NCBI RefSeq assembly: GCF_000194605.1
Contig: NC_015321.1
Span: 1,054,001-1,118,000, forward strand
Reading direction: 5' to 3'
Source: Fluviicola taffensis DSM 16823
GTDB lineage: Bacteria > Bacteroidota > Bacteroidia > Flavobacteriales_D > Crocinitomicaceae
DNA length: 64,000 nucleotides
The position numbers and the translations under genes are program-made. Numbering within the stretch: position 1 is the stretch's first letter; each line of letters begins with the position of its first letter. Positions 35,406-43,021 of the stretch are shown in pieces. The notes under the pieces are model-generated. The model ran no database searches. It had not been told where the DNA came from and saw only the letters and a list, made by a program, of their open reading frames with translations.

Positions 35406-36215
35406 ATGCGTTCCATTATTGAAGCTGCTTGGGAAAACCGGGCATTGTTAGATCAGGCAGAAACTCGTCAGGCAATTGAACATGTGATTGAAGATATCGA
35501 CAAAGGAAGATTGCGTGTTGCTGAACCAACCGACGATGGAACTTGGCAAGTAAACGAGTGGGTGAAGAAAGCGGTTGTGATGTATTTCCCGATTCGCCAA
35601 ATGGAAACGATTGAAGTGGGTCCGTTCGAGTTTCACGATAAAATGGCTTTGAAGAAAAACTATGCTGAATTAGGTGTTCGTGTTGTTCCACATGCAATTG
35701 CGCGTTACGGTGCGTTTGTTGCGCCAGGAGTAATCATGATGCCTTCTTACATAAACATTGGAGCATACGTAGATTCAGGAACAATGGTTGACACGTGGGC
35801 AACGGTAGGATCTTGTGCGCAAATTGGTAAAAACGTACACTTAAGCGGTGGTGTTGGAATTGGCGGCGTGTTGGAACCTTTGCAAGCTGCACCCGTGATT
35901 ATTGAAGACCATGCATTTATTGGCTCGCGCTGCATCGTTGTGGAAGGCGTGCGAGTTGGAAAAGAAGCTGTTTTGGGAGCAAATGTGTGTTTGACGATGT
36001 CGACAAAAATCATTGATGTTACCGGACCAGAACCCGTTGAAATGAAAGGATATGTTCCAGAACGTTCGGTGGTGATTCCAGGAACGTACACGAAATCATT
36101 CCCAGCGGGAGATTTTCAAGTGCCATGCGCATTGATTATCGGAAAACGCAAAGCTTCTACGGATTTGAAAACCAGTTTGAATGATGCGCTGAGAGAACAT
36201 AACGTTGCGGTTTAA
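35406..36215 (+). CDS. dapD: Tetrahydrodipicolinate N-succinyltransferase
   Basis: 269 aa left-handed parallel beta-helix acyltransferase of the succinylase branch of lysine/diaminopimelate synthesis. Hexapeptide repeats run from about residue 100 (VAPGVIMMPSYINIGAYVDS, TMVDTWATVGSCAQIGKNVH, LSGGVGIGGVLEP, IIEDHAFIGSRCIVVEGVRV). N-terminal MRSIIEAAWENR and WVKKAVVMYFPI are typical. ATG 35406 is preferred; the longer frame from 35310 has no homologous extension. A 7-bp tandem repeat follows directly after the stop. Confidence 0.95.
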   Translation: MRSIIEAAWENRALLDQAETRQAIEHVIEDIDKGRLRVAEPTDDGTWQVNEWVKKAVVMYFPIRQMETIEVGPFEFHDKMALKKNYAELGVRVVPHAIARYGAFVAPGVIMMPSYINIGAYVDSGTMVDTWATVGSCAQIGKNVHLSGGVGIGGVLEPLQAAPVIIEDHAFIGSRCIVVEGVRVGKEAVLGANVCLTMSTKIIDVTGPEPVEMKGYVPERSVVIPGTYTKSFPAGDFQVPCALIIGKRKASTDLKTSLNDALREHNVAV

Positions 36216-36219
36216 GAGA

Positions 36220-36303
36220 GAATTACGAATTACGAATTACGAATTACGAATTACGAATTACGAATTACGAATTACGAATTACTAATTACGAATTACTAAT
36301 TAC
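36220..36303. repeat. 7-bp tandem repeat, 12 units
   Basis: Twelve head-to-tail copies of GAATTAC (two of them TAATTAC) fill 84 bp right after the dapD stop. Copy number of such perfect short repeats often changes by slippage; a count between strains could vary. Confidence 0.95.
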
Positions 36304-36341
36304 TTATAAATTGAATAAAACTAGAAAATCCTGCTTGTGAG

Positions 36342-36722
36342 TAACGAGCGGGATTTTTCGTTTGTTCTAGCGGGATGAGGAGTTAGCAAATTAGTAAAAT
36401 TACTAACAGTTTTTTCCAGTAAAAAAGCAAGGCTGGTATTCGGAAATTTGAATAATACTTCCCAAATGAATGACTCCAAACGGAGCAAATGAATACAACT
36501 TGAATTCGAATAAATCATTCGCCTCCTAGTTGGAATTTAAAAATAACGAGCGGGATTTTTTCGTTTATTCTAGCGGGATGAGGAGTTAGCAAGTTAGTAA
36601 AATTACTAACAGTTTTTTTCAGTAAAAACGCAAGGGTGGTATTCGGAAATTTGAAAAGTACCTTCCAAAAAATACAACTTAAATTCGAATAATTCATTCG
36701 CCTCCTCGTTGGAATTAAAAAT
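36342..36722. repeat. Direct duplication of about 200 bp
   Basis: Copy 1 is 36342-36543 and copy 2 is 36544-36722, adjacent and about 90% identical by eye. Each starts TAACGAGCGGGATTTTTCG and ends CGCCTCC..GTTGGAATT. Copy 2 lacks about 25 bp. The 683-bp gap 36216-36898 holds only this and the 7-bp repeat, plus AT-rich sequence before the DUF262 gene. Confidence 0.85.
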
Positions 36723-36898
36723 TTTTGAGTAGTATTGGAAAAGCGAAACGCGCAAAACACTATTTACTGAAACCTTCAAAATATATCTGATTGACTTTTC
36801 AGGAATAAAAATTGATGACGAATGATTGCAAGCAGTTGTAGAGTTGCGTGTATAAATTAAGTTAGCAACTATTTAAACAGAACAAATAATTAATATCA

Positions 36899-38680
36899 AT
36901 GATAGAATCACCAACAGGTATGAGTATAATGCAGATATATGAGCATTATAGAAAAGAACAGGTTTTTGTAAATAGACGATACCAAAGAAAACTTGTTTGG
37001 TCATTAAAAGAGAAACAAAGTTTGATTGATTCAATTTTATTAAAGTACCCTGTTCCATTAATACTATTGACCAAAACTGATGATGGATTTGAGATTATTG
37101 ATGGAATGCAACGCCTAAATGCCTTTTTTGGATTTATTGAAAATGAATTTCCGATATTTCAAGATGGTGAAGAACGTTATTTCAATACTAACGACTATAC
37201 TTTTTCCAGAACTCAAATAAATGAAGGTAAATTCATTGCAAAAGAAGGCGAAGGAATAAATTATATTTCTCAAGAAAATGTATCTGCATTTATTTCATAT
37301 CAATTCCCACTAACTGTATTTAAATCAACTAAATCTGATGATATCAATGAGACATTTAGGCGTATAAATTCTGGAGGAAGGCATTTGTCAGCACAAGAAG
37401 TTCGACAAGCAGGTAACACATCAAAATTTGCAGATATCGTTAGAGAGATTGCTTCTGAAATCCGAGGTGATTCTTCCAATAACGTTTTACTTTTATCTCA
37501 TATGCCAAGTATTAGTATTGATACTCGTGAACCTCTTGGATATGGAGTGAGTGCATTGGACACATTTTGGTGTAAACAAGGCGTTTTAAGGATAACTGAC
37601 TTACGAGAAAGTGAAGATGAACAGTTTATTGCAGATATTCTCCTTTCAATTGCTCTAGAAACTCCTTTTCCATCTAGTAAAATTGAGTTTAATAATTACT
37701 ATGGGACTGGCGATAATGATAAATCGAATGAAGTTGAAATAAAAATAAACGCTGTTGGTAAAGAAAATATTTCAAGTGACATAAAACTTGTTTTTTCTGA
37801 GATTGTAAGTTTTTGCGATACACATCTTGGTGTTGATAATTTGAAAAGAATTGTTAACCCTGGTGCAGCTAGTAATCCTATCAAGGAGGATTTCTATACT
37901 ATTTACATGGCATTCCATAGTTTAATAATTAAAGAAAATAAACTACCATTTGATGTTGAAGGAATAAAAAATGCCTTAAATAATATACATTCAAGATTAA
38001 CAAGAGATAGAAAATACACCACAACATCAGGCAGGATCGCAAACATCCAAGTTTGTAAAGGATTACTTGAACCTCATTTTAAATTATCGGATCAAACATT
38101 TAGAAGCACAACCTCGCTTACTTTGGATTTCCAAAATTTCCTTATGAGATCAAAAGTTGAAGCAGCAACCTATGATTATAAACAAGGATTGTATTCGCTA
38201 AGTCCGAATGGGAGAACTTTTTCCGATGAAAATTTTGAAAACAAAATTCTTAAAAACATCGCAGCACTGGCTAACCTTGGAAAGGGTAAAAAAGGTTTTC
38301 TATTTCTTGGTGTAACAGATAAAGAGGCGGATACTTTACAAGTTGAGGCTTTGGATAATTTGACAAATGTATCTAGATACCAAGGATTTGGCATAGTTGG
38401 ACTTGAACGCGAAGCTATTTTAAAAGGAGTATCTTTAGACGATTATATTGCTTTTATAACTGATAAAATTTCGAAATCAGAGTTGCCAAGTGATTTGGTG
38501 AAAAAGGTTACAAAAGTTATAACACCAATAACATATCACGATAGAACGGTTTTAATGATTGAGGTGGAATGTGGGAATGCTCCAGTATATTTTAAAGATA
38601 ATATGTACCAACGTGACGGAGCAAATTGTAAGATTGTCACTGGTTCAGCACAAGGAGATATTTTCAAATTGTTTATTTAA
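36899..38680 (+). CDS. DUF262 nuclease-like protein with C-terminal AlbA_2 domain
   Basis: 593 aa, two modules. Residues 8-130 carry the DUF262 signature of the ParB-like NTPase/nuclease domain: RRYQRKLVW (26-34), SLIDSILLKYPVP and EIIDGMQRL (65-73). The middle is an unclassified helical segment. From about 420 to the end lies an AlbA_2 (Schlafen-type) module: NKILKNIAALANLGKGKKG, FLFLGVTDKEAD and MIEVECGNAPVYFKDNMYQ. DUF262 is the N-terminal part of GmrSD/BrxU-type restriction enzymes, and AlbA_2 occurs in several defence proteins, so an antiphage role is reasonable. It is in an accessory pocket between dapD and acnA. The HNH part (DUF1524) of GmrSD was not seen. Confidence 0.75.
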   Translation: MIESPTGMSIMQIYEHYRKEQVFVNRRYQRKLVWSLKEKQSLIDSILLKYPVPLILLTKTDDGFEIIDGMQRLNAFFGFIENEFPIFQDGEERYFNTNDYTFSRTQINEGKFIAKEGEGINYISQENVSAFISYQFPLTVFKSTKSDDINETFRRINSGGRHLSAQEVRQAGNTSKFADIVREIASEIRGDSSNNVLLLSHMPSISIDTREPLGYGVSALDTFWCKQGVLRITDLRESEDEQFIADILLSIALETPFPSSKIEFNNYYGTGDNDKSNEVEIKINAVGKENISSDIKLVFSEIVSFCDTHLGVDNLKRIVNPGAASNPIKEDFYTIYMAFHSLIIKENKLPFDVEGIKNALNNIHSRLTRDRKYTTTSGRIANIQVCKGLLEPHFKLSDQTFRSTTSLTLDFQNFLMRSKVEAATYDYKQGLYSLSPNGRTFSDENFENKILKNIAALANLGKGKKGFLFLGVTDKEADTLQVEALDNLTNVSRYQGFGIVGLEREAILKGVSLDDYIAFITDKISKSELPSDLVKKVTKVITPITYHDRTVLMIEVECGNAPVYFKDNMYQRDGANCKIVTGSAQGDIFKLFI

Positions 38681-38696
38681 AACTATTTACTAACAA

Positions 38697-38752
38697 ACGC
38701 TTAGCTCCATTTTTCTGCCGCAGGCGCAACACAGAAAAACGGCGCCAAGCGT
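38697..38752. repeat. Imperfect 21-bp inverted repeat (hairpin) before unknown gene
   Basis: Left arm 38697-38717 and right arm 38732-38752 match at 18 of 21 positions, with a 14-nt GC-rich loop. It is preceded by CTAACAAACGC. At the other end of the gene, 39484-39510 has TGCTAACATGCGG. It resembles the hairpins that bound small mobile gene cassettes, but strict attC core sites were not found. Confidence 0.6.
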
Positions 38753-38781
38753 CAGCCGTAGTGCCAATTAATCACAAATAC

Positions 38782-39477
38782 ATGAAAAAGAAGATTCCAT
38801 TATTAGTTCATGAATTTATCGAACCATTTCTCGATAGAAAGGGCAAAAATTTTCTGAACATTGATCCAGATAAATTTATGATTCGATTCATCGATAAAGA
38901 TCCGGGATCTGATTTTTATTTCAATGTAGAGGAATTCAGGCTTGATAAAGGTTTTCAACTTCTAATTGATTGGAAACCTTTGGACAAACAGAACGTTGCA
39001 AATAAACGAATGTGGATTGCGGCAAGTGCCCTAGATCAATTTTTATCCAAATGGTTAGAACTTCTTGATGGTTATGACAAAGTGAAAACAGTATTTGACG
39101 ACCCCATTGTGGAATCTTACAGTGAAGATTTTTTTTCAGAATTTGAATTAATTGATGAAGATGAAGAACAACCTGTTACAATTAAACAGGCACTTTTAAT
39201 AGATGAACATTTAGATTCAATAACTAATAGAATAGATACATTTATCAATGATAAAAACGAATTACAGATTATTGAAATAAAAAAGGATATTCAAGACTTA
39301 AAAGAAAATTTAACGACGCAATCAAAAAAAACAATATTAAAATCACTAACTCGAATTTGGGGTAAAATAGCCAAACAAGGCATTCCGTTAATAAAGGAGT
39401 TTCTAACTGAAGCCAAGAAACAAATTATTAAACAAAGTGTTTCAATTTTGCTCGAAAAGGGAGGTGATATAATTTAA
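38782..39477 (+). CDS. Unknown protein in hairpin-flanked unit
   Basis: 231 aa, no signal peptide. The first 100 residues look like a compact domain (KIPLLVHEFIEPFLDRKGKNF, FMIRFIDKDPGSDFYFNVEEF, MWIAASALDQFLSKWLELLDGYD), followed by an acidic region and a C-terminal coiled/amphipathic part (QDLKENLTTQSKKTILKSLTRI, LIKEFLTEAKKQIIKQSVSILL). No family recognised. A GTG start at 38761 lies next to the hairpin; ATG 38782 is preferred. Its placement beside the DUF262 gene makes defence or mobile cargo possible but unproven. Confidence 0.55.
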   Translation: MKKKIPLLVHEFIEPFLDRKGKNFLNIDPDKFMIRFIDKDPGSDFYFNVEEFRLDKGFQLLIDWKPLDKQNVANKRMWIAASALDQFLSKWLELLDGYDKVKTVFDDPIVESYSEDFFSEFELIDEDEEQPVTIKQALLIDEHLDSITNRIDTFINDKNELQIIEIKKDIQDLKENLTTQSKKTILKSLTRIWGKIAKQGIPLIKEFLTEAKKQIIKQSVSILLEKGGDII

Positions 39478-39563
39478 AAGTTGTGCTAACATGCGGTAAG
39501 CAAACCGTTAAAAATCCCAATCAAAAACACTTACCCCAAACTCAAGATAATTACCCGAAAACA

Positions 39564-39598
39564 AAAAATCCCGACCTGTTTTCAGTATCGGGATTTTT
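39564..39598. terminator. Terminator between convergent genes
   Basis: AAAAATCCCGA (39564-39574) and TCGGGATTTTT (39588-39598) form a perfect 11-bp stem with a 13-nt loop. Confidence 0.8.
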
Positions 39599-39627
39599 CT
39601 AAATAGTATTTTTCAATCCTCACAATC

Positions 39628-39660
39628 TTCGCGCTAACGCTTGTCATTGTTCGTCTTCGA
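39628..39660. repeat. Diverged copy of dispersed motif
   Basis: TTCGCGCTAACGCTTGTC then GTCTTC, aligned with the copies at 7841 and 34594. It lies 18 bp before the acnA stop. Confidence 0.45.
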
Positions 39661-39677
39661 AAGCTTTGCTTTCTCTT

Positions 39678-41951
39678 CTACCCACTATGATTCTCCAACT
39701 TAATCAAATTCAAGGCTGATCCTGCTTTGAACCAATCAATTTGTTGGGCATTGTATGTATGATTTAATTTGATATTTTCTCTAGAACCATCTGCATGAAC
39801 CAATTCCAAAGTCAATTGTTTTCCAGGAGCAAACTCAACCAAGTCAATGAAATTGAATGTATCATCTTCTTTGATTTTATCGTAATCTGCTTCATTGGAG
39901 AAAGTCAAACCAAGCATTCCTTGTTTTTTCAGATTTGTTTCGTGGATACGCGCAAATGATTTCACGATTACCGCACGAACACCCAAATGACGTGGTTCCA
40001 TGGCAGCATGCTCACGGGAAGAACCTTCTCCGTAATTGTGATCTCCCACAACGATGGAAGGAATTCCAGCAGCTTTGTATGCACGAGCTACAGCAGGAAC
40101 TTCACCCGTTGAACCCGTTAATTGATTCACCACTTCGTTTGCTTTTCCGTTGAATGCGTTTTCAGCACCAATCAACATGTTATTGGAAATGTTATCCAAG
40201 TGACCACGGTAGCGCAACCACGGACCAGCCATTGAAATGTGGTCGGTCGTACATTTCCCGAATGCTTTGATCAGCAATTTTGCTCCATGAATATTTTGTC
40301 CGTCCCAAAGCGGGAACGATTCCAATAACTGCAAGCGCGTGGAGTCCATCTTTACAATGACCTGAACTCCTGAACCATCTTCAGCTGGAGCTTGGTATCC
40401 TGGATCTTCTACGTCGAATCCTTTAGTTGGAAGCTCGTCTCCATGCGGAGGAAGCAATTTTACTTGTTCTCCTTTGTCGTTCGTTAACGTATCTGTCAGC
40501 GGATTGAATCCTAAATCACCAGAGATTGCCAACGCAGCAACCATTTCAGGCGATGTTACGAATGCATGTGTATTGGGGTTACCGTCTGCTCTTTTCGAGA
40601 AGTTCCGGTTGAACGAGTGAACGATGGTATTTTTCTCTTGTTTGTCTGCTCCGTCACGATCCCATTGTCCAATACAAGGTCCGCACGCATTGGTGAACAC
40701 TTTCGTTCCCATTTTCTCAAAGGTTGCAATGATTCCATCGCGCTCAATCGTGTAGCGAACTTGTTCCGATCCTGGATTGATTCCGAATTCTGCTTTTGGT
40801 GTAATTCCATGTTTCACGGCTTGCTCCACAATGGAAGCTGCGCGAGACATGTCTTCGTAGGAGGAGTTGGTACAAGATCCAATAAGACCCCACTCTATTT
40901 TCATTGGCCAGCCATTTGCTTCCGCTTCGGATCTCATTTTAGAAACTGGCGTTCCGCGATCTGGCGTAAATGGTCCGTTGATATGTGGCTCTAAGGTATT
41001 TAAATCAATTTCGATTAATTCATCGAAGTATTTGGTTGGATCTGTGTAAACTTCGGGATCACCGGTTAAATGCTCTGCGATCGTATCAGCCAACGCAACT
41101 ACTTCCGCACGACCAGTAGCCGTCAAGTAACGACGCATCGAATCGTCATAACCGAAGGTAGAAGTTGTAGCACCAATTTCAGCACCCATGTTACAGATGG
41201 TTCCTTTTCCAGTAGCAGAAAGCGAAATTGCTCCGTCGCCAAAATATTCCACAACTGCTCCTGTCCCACCTTTTACAGTTAGAATATCAGCAACTTTCAG
41301 AATCACATCTTTTGCAGAAGTCCATCCGTTTAAACGTCCAGTTAATTTAACTCCGATTAGTTTCGGGAATTTCAACTCCCAAGCCATTCCAGCCATTACG
41401 TCAACTGCGTCGGCACCACCAACTCCAATGGCGATCATACCAAGTCCTCCACCATTTACAGTGTGAGAATCTGTTCCAATCATCATTCCACCAGGGAAGG
41501 CGTAATTTTCCAACATCACCTGATGAATGATTCCTGCTCCCGGTTTCCAGAAACCGATTCCGTATTTATTCGAGATAGACGACAAGAATTGGAATACCTC
41601 GTTGTTTTCATTCAATGAGCGTTGCAAATCGGCATCAGCACCTACTTTTGCCTGAATCAAGTGGTCGCAATGCACCGTTGAAGGTACAGCAACTTTTGGC
41701 TTTCCAGCTTGCATGAATTGCAACAAAGCCATCTGAGCGGTTGCATCTTGCATCGTCACACGATCTGGAGCGAAATCCACATACGACTTCCCACGTTCGT
41801 GAGTAACAGTTGCAGCTCCATCCCAAAGGTGAGCATAAAGAATTTTTTCGGTTAAAGTCAGTGGTCTATTTACCACTTTGCGGGCAGCATCAATACGAGA
41901 AGGATATTTCTCGTACACTGCCTTAATCATATCTAAATCAAATACAGCCAT
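39678..41951 (-). CDS. acnA: Aconitate hydratase, mitochondrial-type (AcnA fold)
   Basis: 757 aa iron-sulfur TCA-cycle enzyme isomerising citrate and isocitrate. The [4Fe-4S] ligands are in [12 protein letters not shown] and in [30 protein letters not shown] and [16 protein letters not shown] are further active-site blocks. Size (about 750 aa) and motifs fit the mitochondrial-like aconitase group. It has a promoter with both elements at 41974-42002. An unrelated AcnB-type aconitase lies 3.8 kb away on the same strand, with a HicBA-like pair between. Confidence 0.93.
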   Translation of the reverse strand: MAVFDLDMIKAVYEKYPSRIDAARKVVNRPLTLTEKILYAHLWDGAATVTHERGKSYVDFAPDRVTMQDATAQMALLQFMQAGKPKVAVPSTVHCDHLIQAKVGADADLQRSLNENNEVFQFLSSISNKYGIGFWKPGAGIIHQVMLENYAFPGGMMIGTDSHTVNGGGLGMIAIGVGGADAVDVMAGMAWELKFPKLIGVKLTGRLNGWTSAKDVILKVADILTVKGGTGAVVEYFGDGAISLSATGKGTICNMGAEIGATTSTFGYDDSMRRYLTATGRAEVVALADTIAEHLTGDPEVYTDPTKYFDELIEIDLNTLEPHINGPFTPDRGTPVSKMRSEAEANGWPMKIEWGLIGSCTNSSYEDMSRAASIVEQAVKHGITPKAEFGINPGSEQVRYTIERDGIIATFEKMGTKVFTNACGPCIGQWDRDGADKQEKNTIVHSFNRNFSKRADGNPNTHAFVTSPEMVAALAISGDLGFNPLTDTLTNDKGEQVKLLPPHGDELPTKGFDVEDPGYQAPAEDGSGVQVIVKMDSTRLQLLESFPLWDGQNIHGAKLLIKAFGKCTTDHISMAGPWLRYRGHLDNISNNMLIGAENAFNGKANEVVNQLTGSTGEVPAVARAYKAAGIPSIVVGDHNYGEGSSREHAAMEPRHLGVRAVIVKSFARIHETNLKKQGMLGLTFSNEADYDKIKEDDTFNFIDLVEFAPGKQLTLELVHADGSRENIKLNHTYNAQQIDWFKAGSALNLIKLENHSG

Positions 41952-41973
41952 ATTCAGTCAGTTTTACTCTTTT

Positions 41974-42002
41974 TAAAGATAATCATTTAAAGTAAAAATC
42001 AA
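41974..42002 (-). promoter_or_regulatory. Promoter of acnA (minus strand)
   Basis: On the minus strand TTG (42002-42000) is followed by 18 bp and TATCTTTA (41981-41974). It is upstream of the acnA ATG at 41951. Confidence 0.55.
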
Positions 42003-42345
42003 TCCTTAAATAATGCTAATAAATCTTCAACTTTTCTGTCGTAAAAATGATCTGAATAAATACACCATTGAGGATTTGAAATATCAAAATTGAGTTTACA
42101 AAATTATACCAGAAATTCAATACTTATTTGAAGCCACAACCCTTCTTATTTTTTGTCTAGGCAGAAAAAGTGAGAAATAATACAAAAAACTCTGATAATC
42201 TAATATAGTTATCGTGGACAAATAATTCTTAGTCGCTAGAATCTAGGGTTTAGACGATTCCTAAACCTTTTTACATACTTTTGGGAAAATCCAATGAATC
42301 ATTTCATTACTTTTACGTATCATTACTGAACAAAAAGAGAAAAAC
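42003..42345. other. Intergenic region between acnA and HicB-like gene
   Basis: Together with the leader of acnA about 394 bp without a gene. TACTTTTG at 42276-42283 could be the -7 box of the HicB-like gene, 62 bp before its ATG; no -33 partner was seen. Nothing else recognised. Confidence 0.4.
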
Positions 42346-42711
42346 ATGAGCTATACTGATTCCATTCATATGGGTAACGGTAAGACTAAAATGCGTGTAA
42401 TGGCATTTTCTTTTAAAATACCTGACTCGAACACATTCAACATGTACTGCCCTTCTTTAAAAATAAGTGCCTATGGCAAAAATGAAAAAGAGGCTAAAGA
42501 AATGATGATTTTTAGTTTGGAAAATTTCGCGATGGATTTTAGTGAATTGAAACCAAAGCAGCGTATTCAAGCATTAATCAATTTGGGATGGAAAAAAGAC
42601 GCCATTAAGACAAAGGATTATTCAAGATCATTTATAGATGCCAATGGAGAGCTTCAAGGTTTTTCGGAAGAAGCAATTGAAGAAGTAAAAGAGTTTGAAA
42701 TGTACGTGTAA
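42346..42711 (+). CDS. HicB-like antitoxin
   Basis: 121 aa. The segment FSFKIPDSNTFNMYCPSLKI, SAYGKNEKEAKEMMIFSLENF follows the HicB pattern (strand-turn-strand, CPxL, YGxTxxEA, long helix). A region with LGWKK follows, but no clear DNA-binding helix is seen at the end. HicB proteins block HicA and may autoregulate. The gene is 3 bp before the HicA-like gene, so antitoxin comes first, the reverse of classical hicAB order. Assignment rests on pattern and pairing. Confidence 0.6.
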   Translation: MSYTDSIHMGNGKTKMRVMAFSFKIPDSNTFNMYCPSLKISAYGKNEKEAKEMMIFSLENFAMDFSELKPKQRIQALINLGWKKDAIKTKDYSRSFIDANGELQGFSEEAIEEVKEFEMYV

Positions 42712-42714
42712 AAT

Positions 42715-42951
42715 ATGGGAAATAACCGACCTGTAAAAACCACTTGCTTCCTGAAATATTTAGCATCTAAAAAATGTATTGAAAAGCGAACAAAAGGTTC
42801 ACATACTCAATTCAAATGTGGCAGTTGTTGGCAATCAATTACAGTTCGAAAAGCAGACAAGGAAATACCTGCACTTCATATTAAAACAAATTGTCAAACA
42901 TTAGGAGTTACCATTGAAGATTTTTACAAATGGGCAGCCGATAATTGCTAA
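42715..42951 (+). CDS. HicA-like toxin (mRNA interferase)
   Basis: 78 aa. The dsRBD-like core FLKYLASKKCIEKRTKGSHTQF contains the GSH motif with the catalytic His of HicA at residue 30. The matching strand is QSITVRKADKEIPALHIKTN. Unlike most HicA proteins it has four or five Cys residues and a C-terminal extension (VTIEDFYKWAADNC). A HicA protein would cut mRNA. It is coupled to the HicB-like gene and followed by a terminator. Confidence 0.62.
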   Translation: MGNNRPVKTTCFLKYLASKKCIEKRTKGSHTQFKCGSCWQSITVRKADKEIPALHIKTNCQTLGVTIEDFYKWAADNC

Positions 42952-42967
42952 TAAACTTCTCACAAAA

Positions 42968-43001
42968 AAAGCCCGATCCAGAATTCACTAGACCGAGCTT
43001 T
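42968..43001. terminator. Terminator between HicA-like gene and acnB
   Basis: AAAGCCCGATC (42968-42978) pairs with GACCGAGCTTT (42991-43001), two mismatches, 12-nt loop. A-run on the left suits the minus-strand acnB transcript. Confidence 0.6.
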
Positions 43002-43021
43002 CATATATCTTTTATCAAAAA

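Noticed and set aside
38690-39510. True integron attC sites around the 38782 gene
   Set aside because: CTAAC motifs and a hairpin are present, but the paired core sites (RYYYAAC and GTTRRRY) do not fit, and no integrase is seen. Kept only as cassette-like.
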